The notes under the pieces are model-generated. The model worked only from the letters and a program-made list of their open reading frames with translations, made no database searches and had not been told where the DNA came from. Of a DNA stretch of 64,000 bases, positions 25,633 through 33,145 are shown in pieces. The stretch comes from Dehalococcoidia bacterium (GTDB lineage: Bacteria; Chloroflexota; Dehalococcoidia; Tepidiformales; Tepidiformaceae): contig JADZEI010000038.1 of the NCBI GenBank assembly GCA_020850615.1, positions 62,001 to 126,000 of the forward strand, given 5' to 3'. A program made the position numbers and the translations under genes. Positions within the stretch are counted from its first letter, which is position 1. Each line of letters starts with the position of its first letter.

Positions 25633-26160
25633 CTAGGACTTGCCGCGCGCTACGCGCCGGCGCCACGCCGCGCGACGCTGGCAAAGCGGCGAACAGAACC
25701 GGACCAGGCGGTCGCGGAAGTGCTGGGCGCCGCAGTGTTCGCAAGTCTGCGCCGTGGCGAGGCGGATCGGGCGGATGCTCAAAGGCGGCCTGGGTGGCGC
25801 CGTCCCCACGCGCCTGCACCGCGGCGAACAGTACCGGCGCGGCGGTCCCGGGCGCCCGGTGCCAGGGCCCGCCGCCGGACGGGTGAACGATCGGTCACAA
25901 CGCGCGCACAGGCTTACGGACGGCGCCGGCTGCGGCGACCTGCGTCCGGGCTCGGCGCAAACGTGGCAATAGCGGCGAAGGCGCCCACGGCCACCGTAGA
26001 AGCGAGGAAACGGGAAGCCGCACGGGCAGAGGACGAGCTCGGGCTTCTGTGAAGAAACCCGCAATGTTGCCAGCGAAACCGAACGTGGGACCGTGGTGTC
26101 GAGCGGCCCCGTTCCTCGCGAACTTTCGATCCCGTCCGGGGTCGTGCGGTCGCTCGTCAC
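25633..26160 (-). CDS. Protein with three tandem Cys4-type zinc motifs
   Basis: The 175-residue product starts at a GTG that overlaps the previous stop (GTGA). It carries three similar units, each a CxxC-like pair followed by an aromatic-Cys-x-x-Cys pair: CPCG...RYCHVC, CARC...RYCSPRC and CEHC...RFCSPLC, the last two followed by basic residues. Such repeats occur in small actinobacterial and phage proteins thought to bind nucleic acid. No nuclease motif is visible. Coupling to the winged-helix gene suggests joint action in replication or control of the element. Confidence 0.6.
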   Translation of the reverse strand: MTSDRTTPDGIESSRGTGPLDTTVPRSVSLATLRVSSQKPELVLCPCGFPFPRFYGGRGRLRRYCHVCAEPGRRSPQPAPSVSLCARCDRSFTRPAAGPGTGRPGPPRRYCSPRCRRVGTAPPRPPLSIRPIRLATAQTCEHCGAQHFRDRLVRFCSPLCQRRAAWRRRVARGKS

Positions 26161-27014
26161 GGTGCACCTCTTCCCGATCCAGTCCAGGGCCGCGCGTAGT
26201 CGTGCATCGACACCACGCCAGCCGATGGCGCCCCCAATCGCTCCTCGCGCTTGCGTCTGAGGTCGCGGAGACACTCGAGCATGTAGGCCTTTGGCTTGTC
26301 GCCCTTGACGGAGCTCATAGCCGCCTGCCTCCACTCGGAGCGCGAGAGGCCGTCCGCCAGGTGCGGAGCTATCTCGTCGCGGAGCTCGCCAGGCGTCCAC
26401 CGTAGTTGGGCGCCGTGGTCCTCAAGGCACATCGCCTTGACCCACTCAAGTGTGGGCGGAACGTCGTCGTCGAACGGAGGCGGCGAGGGCGCCGCCGGTG
26501 ACGACGAGGACTGCAAAGATGAAGAAGACGACGACATGGCCGCGCGCGCGTGAGGCGAGGCACCGTCGCTACGCACCACCTGCGCATCGCCCCCCCATTC
26601 GTGCGGATCGTTCGCCGATGGTGCAAGGCGAACCGTGTTCGCAATACGCACCGTGTGCGCTTCGGCTTCAACGGTTGCGGATCGTCCCCGTCCGTGCTCT
26701 TGTTCCGCAAGCCAAGCCGCGAGCTGATCCCACATGACAAGGTAGCGCGCCGGCCCGTTGCCCTTCTGCTTGACCCACACGAGGTCAAGGTCCTCCAACT
26801 CGGCGAGCGCAATCTGTAGAGCGCGAACAGAGATCCCGAGTTCGCCGGCGATCGCTGCTTGCACGGGGATCGCCTCGCCGGAGGCGACCGCCTGGACCAT
26901 GAAGGCGAGGACTGCGCGACGAGCTAGTGAGCCGCAGGCGGCCGTTGGCCGCGCCAGGCGGGCAAGCGTGGCCGCGGCGAGCTCCTCGCGCAGTCGGGGC
27001 ACGTATGGCGACAT
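26157..27014 (-). CDS. Winged-helix protein with Ser-rich linker, possible replication or control protein
   Basis: The 285-residue product has an N-terminal helical/winged-helix domain (residues 30-90, including PVQAAIAGELGISVRALQIA and LEDLDLVWVKQKG), a low-complexity Ser/Pro linker (about 160-185), and a C-terminal helical domain (residues 195-265, with LEWVKAMCLEDHG and KAYMLECLRDLRRK). This two-domain plan recalls DnaD-like replication proteins of small phages and plasmids, but no diagnostic motif was seen. The ATG at 27014 has GGGAG upstream. Confidence 0.6.
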   Translation of the reverse strand: MSPYVPRLREELAAATLARLARPTAACGSLARRAVLAFMVQAVASGEAIPVQAAIAGELGISVRALQIALAELEDLDLVWVKQKGNGPARYLVMWDQLAAWLAEQEHGRGRSATVEAEAHTVRIANTVRLAPSANDPHEWGGDAQVVRSDGASPHARAAMSSSSSSLQSSSSPAAPSPPPFDDDVPPTLEWVKAMCLEDHGAQLRWTPGELRDEIAPHLADGLSRSEWRQAAMSSVKGDKPKAYMLECLRDLRRKREERLGAPSAGVVSMHDYARPWTGSGRGAP

Positions 27015-27024
27015 GCTCACTCCC

Positions 27025-27195
27025 TCATCGAAACTGCTCTGGAACCGGGCGGCCGCGATACGGCCTGGGCGCCGGCGGCATTGCCTTTGCACCGTGACAG
27101 GCCGCGCAGATCTTCCGGGAGTGTCGCCCGGCGCCGTGTGTGTACAGGAGCGACGAGGGCTTTCGGCACGACGCGCAACGCTGCCTAGGCTGCAT
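27025..27195 (-). CDS. 56-residue double-CxxC zinc-ribbon protein
   Basis: This short frame reads from the ATG at 27195 to the TGA at 27025-27027. It contains CASC (residues 7-10) and CAAC (30-33), spaced as in a zinc ribbon, with basic residues between and after. It overlaps the excisionase end by 11 bp, and its stop is 10 bp before the next ATG, so it fits the operon exactly. It is the third zinc-motif protein in this element. Function is unknown; a small transcription or anti-repressor factor is possible. Confidence 0.6.
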   Translation of the reverse strand: MQPRQRCASCRKPSSLLYTHGAGRHSRKICAACHGAKAMPPAPRPYRGRPVPEQFR

Positions 27196-27385
27196 CGTCC
27201 CCGACCCTTCCCGCCTGCCGGCGAAGCTCGTCGTCGAGGTGTTCTATCGAGATGCGCCGGGTTCGTGGGCCGAGCACGATGACCGGGATGCGCCCTGCCC
27301 GAATGAGGTTGTACAGCGTGCACCGGCTGACCTTCAGGATTTCCGCCGCTTCCCTCACGGTGACGTAGGTCGATGATGTGTTCAA
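27185..27385 (-). CDS. xis: Excisionase / MerR-like helix-turn-helix protein
   Basis: The 66-residue product (TTG start) has the HTH_17 pattern of excisionases: TYVTVREAAEILKVSRCTLY, then NLIRAGRIPVIVLGPRTRRI, ending in a short helix. Such proteins bend DNA at attachment sites and direct the integrase towards excision; some also repress. It is the first gene of the minus-strand operon, 300 bp from attR, and repeated arm-site-like sequences lie between. Confidence 0.85.
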   Translation of the reverse strand: MNTSSTYVTVREAAEILKVSRCTLYNLIRAGRIPVIVLGPRTRRISIEHLDDELRRQAGRVGDDAA

Positions 27386-27411
27386 AATGTGCGGGTCCTA
27401 GGCGATTTAGA

Positions 27412-27421
27412 GTCCGTTTAG
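27412..27421 (-). repeat. Inverted copy of the candidate arm-type site core
   Basis: Read on the minus strand this gives GCACTAAACG, matching the ACTAAACG core of the repeat at 27477-27500. It lies just upstream of the excisionase start. Confidence 0.35.
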
Positions 27422-27476
27422 TGCGGCCTCCGGATCCCGTAGTACCAAAAGCCGGAATTAAGGAGTTTCGAGCCCG

Positions 27477-27500
27477 CGAATCTGTGCTTGACTAAACGTC
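27477..27500 (+). repeat. Candidate integrase arm-type site, copy 1
   Basis: The 24-bp sequence beginning CGAATCTGTGCTTGACTAAA matches 27648-27671 at 20 of 24 positions. Its place between excisionase and attR suggests integrase/excisionase binding. It could instead be an operator of the minus-strand operon. Confidence 0.5.
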
Positions 27501-27647
27501 GCGCTTGTTGGGCTCCCAATTCCCACAGTCCGAAATATTCACAGCGACGAGTTAAGATTCTGGAGAATGAGCCTATCGCCCCGCCTGAGCATCGAGCGAC
27601 CCCCGGTTGACCCCACTACTCGGGATCCCCGCACGCGGCTCCGTCGC

Positions 27648-27671
27648 CGAATCTGTAATTGACAAAACGTG
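27648..27671 (+). repeat. Candidate integrase arm-type site, copy 2
   Basis: The sequence beginning CGAATCTGTAATTGACAAAA is a direct imperfect repeat of 27477-27500, 171 bp apart and 20 bp from attR. Apart from these repeats, 27386-27855 holds only attR and no gene I can support. Confidence 0.5.
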
Positions 27672-27691
27672 GTGATCGTTCGGCCTGCCTC

Positions 27692-27737
27692 CTCATAATC
27701 GTGAGGTCGGGAGTTCAAGTCTCCCCCCTGCTACCAA
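27692..27737 (+). repeat. attR: detached 3' half of the tRNA gene
   Basis: The 46-bp sequence is identical to 18945-18990, from the anticodon loop to CCA plus A. The upstream half of a tRNA is missing here, so this is an attachment-site remnant and not a functional tRNA. Confidence 0.95.
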
Positions 27738-27855
27738 TTCTCCACTCTACGGACGGCGCCTCGGAAAAGCGGCCAGGTGCAGCGCGTCCGTCCCGGCACG
27801 CTCGGCCACCATACTTCCCCCAAACCACCTTGATTCGCACCCGGCGCTTTCTGCC

Positions 27856-29676
27856 CTACGCGGCGCGGGCTTCCGCGGGCGAGAGTGCGTCCCGGACGAC
27901 GGAGACGAGCCAGCCGAGGTCCAGGGGCTTCGGGAGGAAGGCGATGGCGCCGGAGGCGAGCGCGTGGTCGCTGGCGTGGGCGCCGTTCGTGGCGCTGGTC
28001 ACGATGACCGGGATGCCGGCGGTCGCGGGGTCCGAACGCAGGCGCGCGAGCACCTCGTAGCCGTCCATGTCCGGCAGGTCGATGTCGAGCAGTACCAGGG
28101 CCGGGCGTTCGTCGTGGACGAGGCGGAGGCCGGACCGGCCGGTACTCGCCGCGGTCACGTCGAGCTGCAGCTGGCTACCGAGCACCTGGGCGAGCAGTTC
28201 GCTGCTGGCGTAGTTGTCTTCGATGCACACGACCTTGCCGCAATCGCCGCCACTGCACGGCGCCATGGCCGGTGTCGCCGAGACGGAGCTCTCGCCGGGC
28301 GCGGGCAGAGTCAGGGTGAACGTCGCGCCGGCCTCGGGCGCGTTGCGGACGCCGAGCGTGCCGTTCATGGCCTCGGCGAGCGCCTTCGAGAGCGCGAGGC
28401 CCAGGCCGGTCCCCTGGATGCTCGTCGATTCGGCCCCAAGCCGGTCGAACGGGCTGAAGACGCGCTCGAGCTTGTCCTCGGGGACGCCGTTGCCGGTGTC
28501 GGTCACAGAGACGGACGCATGCCGGACGGACTCGCGGCAGACGGCGATGGTGACCCAGCCGCCGGGCTTGTTGTACTTGATCGCGTTGCTGACGAGGTTG
28601 AGCAGCACCTGCTTGGTGCGCTGCACGTCGGCGATTGCGGGGGTGTCGACATTCGCGGTTTCGACCACGACGGTGATGCCGCGGTCGGCCGCGAGCGGCG
28701 CCGTCATCTCGACCACGTCGGACACGACCTGGCGCAGCGAGATGCGCTCAATCGAGAGCGATAGCCGTCCGCTTTCGATGCGGGAGATGTCGAGCACTTC
28801 GTCGATGAGGCCGAGGAGGTGCTTGCCGGAGCTCATGATGTAGGAGAGGTTTTCGCGCTGCTCGGGCGTGAGGTCGTCCATTTCGAGGAGCTGGCCGAAG
28901 CCGAGGACGGCGTTCATCGGCGTGCGCAGCTCGTGGCTCATGCGCGAAAGGAACTCGCTCTTTGCCCGGTTCGCGCGGTCGGCCTGGTCGCGGGCAGCTT
29001 CGAGCTGTGGTTGGGAAGCAGCGATGGCGGCGAGCTTGGCTTCGCGCTTGCCATAATGCCGCAACGCCACGACGAGGCCGAACACGAGGAGGATGCCCGC
29101 GCCACCGAGTGCGGCCGTTACACCAAGGCGCACGTCCTGGCTTTCGCGGTAGTCGGCGATGCCTGCATCTGCCTCCGCTTTCCGCTGTTCGGCCATCTTC
29201 TGGAACTCGGCCCGGGTCACCGAAAGCGCCTCCGGCGAGGGGCCCTGGTCGGTGAACTCGCGCGTCAGGTTCCCTGTTTCGATGAGTGCCTGGAGCATCC
29301 GGAGTGCCGGCGTGTATTCGTCCAGCAGCCGCTGGACGAGGGCCCGGTCGTTCGCGTCGCCGAGCTCGGTGATCCGCATGACCGACGCGAGCGCCCGGTC
29401 GACCTGTTCCCCCAATCGCCGGGCATCTTCGGCGTCCGCGTCGCCGGATGTGATGATCGTGAGGGCGAGCGACTCGCCGGCGCTGAATTCGAACGCCGCC
29501 TGCTGGTACTGGTCGCTCAGCTCCTTGGCGTGGGTAACATCGTCCAGCGTCCGACGGCTATCGACCGTGACCCAGACCTCCCAGACGACCAGGATCGCCA
29601 GAGCGGCGATGATCCCGAAGGCGGCGAGAGAGCTCGCGCGGGTGAACGACGCGAGACGGCGCGCGAGGCCGATCAT
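27856..29676 (-). CDS. Membrane hybrid histidine kinase with C-terminal receiver
   Basis: The 606-residue product has TM1 near residues 15-38, an extracytoplasmic helical sensor region (about 40-185), and TM2 near 190-210. Then come a HisKA domain with SRMSHELRTPMN (phospho-acceptor His), a HATPase_c domain (NAIKYNKPGGW, DTGNGVPEDKLERVF, GTGLGLALSK) and a receiver domain with the phospho-acceptor Asp in VLLDIDLPDMDGYEV. The last residues are Ala-rich. It overlaps the response regulator gene by ATGA. The signal sensed is unknown. Confidence 0.92.
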   Translation of the reverse strand: MIGLARRLASFTRASSLAAFGIIAALAILVVWEVWVTVDSRRTLDDVTHAKELSDQYQQAAFEFSAGESLALTIITSGDADAEDARRLGEQVDRALASVMRITELGDANDRALVQRLLDEYTPALRMLQALIETGNLTREFTDQGPSPEALSVTRAEFQKMAEQRKAEADAGIADYRESQDVRLGVTAALGGAGILLVFGLVVALRHYGKREAKLAAIAASQPQLEAARDQADRANRAKSEFLSRMSHELRTPMNAVLGFGQLLEMDDLTPEQRENLSYIMSSGKHLLGLIDEVLDISRIESGRLSLSIERISLRQVVSDVVEMTAPLAADRGITVVVETANVDTPAIADVQRTKQVLLNLVSNAIKYNKPGGWVTIAVCRESVRHASVSVTDTGNGVPEDKLERVFSPFDRLGAESTSIQGTGLGLALSKALAEAMNGTLGVRNAPEAGATFTLTLPAPGESSVSATPAMAPCSGGDCGKVVCIEDNYASSELLAQVLGSQLQLDVTAASTGRSGLRLVHDERPALVLLDIDLPDMDGYEVLARLRSDPATAGIPVIVTSATNGAHASDHALASGAIAFLPKPLDLGWLVSVVRDALSPAEARAA

Positions 29677-30056
29677 GCGGCTACCTCGGTGATCGTCCGG
29701 ATGAGCCCGCGGAGGTCGAGCGGCTTGGTCAGGAACGCCGTCGCGCCCAGCGTGAGCAGCCGTTCCTGGACGCTCGCAGCTGCGTCTGCGGTAACGACCA
29801 GCACGGGGGTAGCCTTCGTTTCGGGGGCAGCTCGCAGCTGCTGCAACACGGCTTCGCCTGACATGTCCGGCAGGTGCAGGTCGAGCAGGATGACGCAGGG
29901 CCGGTGTTCGTGCGCTGCCGCCAGCCCGGCTCCGCCCGATTCCGCGACGATGAGCTGGAACGTGGAGTGCACCGTCAGGGCGCGCTGCACCAGCAATGCG
30001 TTGACACGGTTGTCCTCGATGTAGAGGACGGTCACGGGCTCCGGGCTGACTGGCAT
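29673..30056 (-). CDS. Single-domain response regulator
   Basis: The 127-residue product is only a CheY-like receiver: acidic pocket IEDNRVN, phospho-acceptor Asp in ILLDLHLPDMSGEAV, the Thr switch in VVTADAAAS, and Lys in FLTKPLDL. It has no output domain, so it may act in a phosphorelay with the downstream kinase, whose own receiver is closely similar. The ATG at 30056 has AAGGA upstream and is preferred over a GTG at 30104. Confidence 0.9.
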   Translation of the reverse strand: MPVSPEPVTVLYIEDNRVNALLVQRALTVHSTFQLIVAESGGAGLAAAHEHRPCVILLDLHLPDMSGEAVLQQLRAAPETKATPVLVVTADAAASVQERLLTLGATAFLTKPLDLRGLIRTITEVAA

Positions 30057-30084
30057 GGTTGCTGTCCTTGGACGGGGATTGCCC

Positions 30085-30101
30085 CAAAACCCCGGCTTTT
30101 T
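30085..30101 (-). promoter_or_regulatory. Shared 17-nt motif upstream of the response regulator
   Basis: CAAAACCCCGGCTTTTT (plus-strand reading) lies 29 bp before the start codon. The same motif with a single change occurs at 30660-30676, 25 bp before the lipoprotein start. It may be a common operator or leader element. Confidence 0.4.
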
Positions 30102-30209
30102 CACGATATTGATCGGTTGCGTCCGAGGTGTCCTACAGACGACAGGGAGGTACAGATCGGAGGGGCGACCGGCCGGGTGGGCCCTCCCAGGCTCCCCGGG
30201 CCGGCCTAA

Positions 30210-30635
30210 TCACTGCGCGAGCTCGATGAGCCGCACCTTCCACTGCCCGTCCAGCTGCACCCAGTGGGTCACCACGGTCGACGCCTCGGTCGAAGTTGTC
30301 ACCACGTAGCGGACCGTCTTGCCATCGGCGTCCATCGAGGTGGCCACGTCTTTGATCCCGGTGTCGCGGCCGAGGAGCTGTTCCTCGAGCGCCGTGGCAC
30401 TGGCGAAGCCGTCCGCCGTCATCAGCCGGATCACGGTCGCGTAGTCCCCGCGCACGAGGCTCTTCTGGAACGCGTCGGCGCTCGACTGCAGGTCGAAGGT
30501 GTCCCAGGTGACCGATGCCGGCAGGGTGACCGTGGATGCAGGTGCTTCGGGGGCGCTTTCGCCGCCGCAGGCAGCCGCAAGAAGAGCTCCCCCGGCGGCG
30601 GCCGCCAGTAACCAGGCCTTTCGAGACGTGCGCAT
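30210..30635 (-). CDS. Small lipoprotein with NTF2/DUF4878-like domain
   Basis: The 141-residue product has a signal peptide with lipobox LLAAAC, a short linker, then about 100 residues with DAFQKSLVRGDYATVIRLM and a final strand pair THWVQLDGQWKVRLIEL, the pattern of small NTF2-like secreted domains. GGAAGG precedes the ATG. It lies upstream of the two-component genes and shares a promoter-region motif with them, so it could belong to the same sensory system, which is inference. Confidence 0.7.
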   Translation of the reverse strand: MRTSRKAWLLAAAAGGALLAAACGGESAPEAPASTVTLPASVTWDTFDLQSSADAFQKSLVRGDYATVIRLMTADGFASATALEEQLLGRDTGIKDVATSMDADGKTVRYVVTTSTEASTVVTHWVQLDGQWKVRLIELAQ

Positions 30636-30659
30636 GTCCTTCCCCCACTTCGCCACGGG

Positions 30660-30676
30660 CAAAACCGCGGCTTTTT
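30660..30676 (-). promoter_or_regulatory. Shared 17-nt motif upstream of the lipoprotein
   Basis: CAAAACCGCGGCTTTTT (plus-strand reading) differs by one base from the motif at 30085-30101, and both lie 25-29 bp before a minus-strand start codon. Confidence 0.4.
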
Positions 30677-30803
30677 GTGCGGTTATCGGCGGGACACGCG
30701 GTTTCTTAAGCGTCATCCGGCCGGCCGGTTGGGGACGATCGGTCCGCATAAACGGCAGGAACCTGTATCCTCCGCCGCGAAATCAACGGGCGAGGGGAAT
30801 GCG

Positions 30804-31583
30804 ATGCGACTCAAGGACAAGGTGGCCATCATCACGGGTGCGGGTACGGGCGTGGGGCGGGCGGCGATGGTGCTGTTCGCGCGCGAAGGGGCGATGGTCG
30901 TGGGCACGGGACGCACCCGGGAGCGCCTCGAAGAGACGCTCGCGCTGGTGGAACAGGCAGGGGGCAAGGGCGCGGTCGTCACCGGCGACGTGCGCGTCGA
31001 CGGCGATGCGCGGCAGATCGTGGCGACCGCGGTGGAGCGCTTCGGCCGGCTCGACATCCTGGTGAACAACGCCAGCGTCGGCTATTCGTACCAGGGCTCC
31101 ATGGCGCCGCTCGCGGATACGCCGGAGGCGGACTGGGACGATGTCGTGAGCATTAACCTGAAGAGCGTCTACCTCATGAGCCGCCACGCCATCGCGGAGA
31201 TGCGGCGAGCTGGCGGCGGCGCGATCGTCAACGTCTCGTCGATCGGCGGCATCGCCGGGATGATGGACGCGCACGCCTACAGCGCGGCCAAGGGCGGGGT
31301 CGTCTCGCTCACGCGCTCGATGGCCGTGACCTACGGACCGGAGAACATCCGAGTGAACTGCCTGGTGCCCGGCGGCATCGATACGCCGATGATCGCGTCG
31401 CGCATGGACGCCATCCGCGAGCTGTCCGCGGACCCGGCGACGCGCGGGATGGTCTCGCCGCTCGGGCGGGTGGGCACGCCAGAGGAGATGGCCTACGGGC
31501 TGCTGTACCTCGCCTCCGATGAGGCGAGCTTCACGAACGGCGCGCTCCTGGTGATCGACGGCGGGAGCACCGCGGGGATGTAG
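30804..31583 (+). CDS. SDR-family NAD(P)-dependent oxidoreductase
   Basis: The 259-residue product is a classical short-chain dehydrogenase. It has the Rossmann motif TGAGTGVG (residues 10-17), NNAS, catalytic Ser in NVSSIGG, Tyr-x3-Lys in AYSAAKGG and the C-terminal GALLVIDGGS. The substrate is not predictable. GAGGGG lies upstream of the ATG. A GC-rich inverted repeat (GCCGGCC/GGCCGGC near 31599-31625) follows the gene but lacks a T-tract. Confidence 0.9.
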   Translation: MRLKDKVAIITGAGTGVGRAAMVLFAREGAMVVGTGRTRERLEETLALVEQAGGKGAVVTGDVRVDGDARQIVATAVERFGRLDILVNNASVGYSYQGSMAPLADTPEADWDDVVSINLKSVYLMSRHAIAEMRRAGGGAIVNVSSIGGIAGMMDAHAYSAAKGGVVSLTRSMAVTYGPENIRVNCLVPGGIDTPMIASRMDAIRELSADPATRGMVSPLGRVGTPEEMAYGLLYLASDEASFTNGALLVIDGGSTAGM

Positions 31584-31649
31584 CCAAACACAGCGAAGCC
31601 GGCCACGCGAGGAGCGCGGCCGGCCTCACCGGTTACGGCATGAGCGGGG

Positions 31650-31850
31650 TTAGAAGAACAGCAACCCCAGGAGCGCCCCGAAGAGCGCCAGCCCTCCCCA
31701 CAGGCCGACGGTGACGGAAGCGAGGATGCCGACGCCGAGCAGCGGCATCTTCAGTTCGCGCGGCTCCCCGGCGAACCACCCGATGAGCATGATGTACACG
31801 GGCAGCATGACCACGCCGAAGATGAGGATCGTCCCGGTTTCAAGATTCAT
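31650..31850 (-). CDS. Small two-helix membrane protein of the molybdoenzyme operon
   Basis: The 66-residue product has two membrane helices (about residues 6-27 and 36-64) joined by a short charged loop GEPRELK. It overlaps the NrfD-type gene by 11 bp and is the last gene of the operon. Function unknown; it may be an accessory or stabilising subunit of the membrane module. Confidence 0.7.
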   Translation of the reverse strand: MNLETGTILIFGVVMLPVYIMLIGWFAGEPRELKMPLLGVGILASVTVGLWGGLALFGALLGLLFF

Positions 31851-33141
31851 GGTGCGCCTCGACTTCCACGAGCGGGATGACTTTGCTGATCAGGAGGAAG
31901 AAGACCGTGACCAGCGAGAATGCGCCGACGACCGACGAGAGCTCGACCCAGGACGGGGTGTAGTACCCCGGGACGCCCTGGTAGAGCGAGAACACCGGGT
32001 GCATCAGGCCTTCGATGACGAAGAGGAACTTCTCGATGAGCGTCGCGAGCACGGGCAGTGTCGCCGCGGCCACCGTGCGTTCCACCGTGAACCACTCGGG
32101 CTTCAGCATCTGGATGCCGAACCAGGCGAGGGCGGTGCTGACCATGATGATCGCGAGCCAGTAGAGCGGCTCCTTCACGGTGGCCTCAGTCGCCCCGTAG
32201 ATGGACTCGGGCGCGATGCTGATGCCGGTGATGATCTTCTGGAGCTGCAGCCAGAGGAAGAGGAGCGCGAACAGCGCCAGCCAGCGGGACAGGCCCGAGA
32301 AGACGTTGTCCGGCAGGAGCTCTTCCCAGCCATAGACCTTGCGGAAGATGTAGGCGACGACGATCACCGAGCCGAGCGCGGAGCTGAGCGCGATGGTGAG
32401 GAACTGTGGGCCTTGCGAGGCGCCGAACCAGGCCGGCTGGCCGGGGAGCAGGGCGAACAGCCAGGGAATCACGCCACCGTGGAGGAAGAGCGGGGCGAGG
32501 ATGATGACCGCCAGCGCGAGCCACCAGGCCATGCGCTCGACCTTCTCGTGCTCCTCGTCCTTGTAGCCGATGAGCAGGAGCGAGTAGAGCGGCGAGAGCA
32601 GCTTCGGCAGCCGGTTCCGGACGGCGTGGATGTCCGCGCGGATGGTCAGCGCGAGGTAGGTCGCCGTGAGCACGAAGTAGAGCGTGATGACGGTGACGTC
32701 CCAGGCCAGCGGCGATGTCTCGATCCGCTGGTGCCAGCGCGGGAGCATGCTGGTGACCACGCGCTCCGGCCGCCCGAGGTGGACGATGATGTAGAACGCC
32801 GCGACGGAGAGCGCGACGAGCGTGAGCAGCTCGGCGATGCGTGCCACGGGTTTATATGTGGTGAGGTTGAACAGGCGTACCGCCGCCGAGACGATGATGC
32901 CGCCGTGGGCGATGCCGACCCACCAGATGAACGAGCCGACGTACAGGCCCCAGGGGATGCCGCCGCCGCTGCCCCAGTCCCCGATGCCGAGGACGACCAT
33001 GCCCTCGCGGAGCTGGAAGACGTAGGCCTGGGCGTACCAGAGGAGCCCGAGCAGGGCGATCGCCAGCACGATGTAGTACCGGCGCGTCGGCCGCGCCACG
33101 AGTGGGCGAAGGATGGTTTCGGTCCGTGTTTCGCGTGTCAT
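31840..33141 (-). CDS. NrfD/PsrC-type integral membrane quinone-interacting subunit
   Basis: The 433-residue product has about nine to ten membrane helices and opens with RRYYIVLAIALLGLLWYAQ, followed by WGLYVGSFIWWVGIAHGG, a segment typical of NrfD proteins of Psr, Act/ACIII and Dms-type complexes. Such subunits exchange electrons with quinones and pair with a four-cluster FeS protein, here the gene immediately upstream (4-bp gap). In this operon it would link the FeS subunit to the quinone pool. Confidence 0.88.
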   Translation of the reverse strand: MTRETRTETILRPLVARPTRRYYIVLAIALLGLLWYAQAYVFQLREGMVVLGIGDWGSGGGIPWGLYVGSFIWWVGIAHGGIIVSAAVRLFNLTTYKPVARIAELLTLVALSVAAFYIIVHLGRPERVVTSMLPRWHQRIETSPLAWDVTVITLYFVLTATYLALTIRADIHAVRNRLPKLLSPLYSLLLIGYKDEEHEKVERMAWWLALAVIILAPLFLHGGVIPWLFALLPGQPAWFGASQGPQFLTIALSSALGSVIVVAYIFRKVYGWEELLPDNVFSGLSRWLALFALLFLWLQLQKIITGISIAPESIYGATEATVKEPLYWLAIIMVSTALAWFGIQMLKPEWFTVERTVAAATLPVLATLIEKFLFVIEGLMHPVFSLYQGVPGYYTPSWVELSSVVGAFSLVTVFFLLISKVIPLVEVEAHHES

Positions 33142-33145
33142 CGTC

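Larger units (their letters stand above)
18945..27737. mobile_element. 8.75-kb integrated element: phage satellite or strongly reduced prophage
   Basis: Perfect 46-bp direct repeats (18945-18990 and 27692-27737) bound the region, one inside the tRNA gene and one as a detached tRNA 3' half. This is classical tyrosine-integrase integration. Inside, the integrase gene abuts the tRNA end on the plus strand, and all other genes lie on the minus strand starting with an excisionase at the far end. Structural genes are only an HK97-type capsid, a head-associated protein and a tape measure protein. Terminase, portal, protease, tail tube, baseplate and lysis genes are not recognisable. Size and plan recall phiRv1/phiRv2 of Mycobacterium tuberculosis. 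Codon choice (AAA for Lys, CTC for Leu) differs from the flanks. Confidence 0.9.

Noticed and set aside
25607-25819. N-terminal extension of the zinc/Myb-like protein
   Set aside because: The extension is Arg/Pro-rich and lies antiphase over the coding part of the three-zinc-motif gene; the GTG at 25606 starts the conserved part.
27692-27737. Second tRNA gene
   Set aside because: Only the 3' half from the anticodon loop is present; it is the right attachment site.
31599-31625. Terminator after the SDR gene
   Set aside because: GC-rich arms are present but the loop is long and no T-tract follows on either strand.
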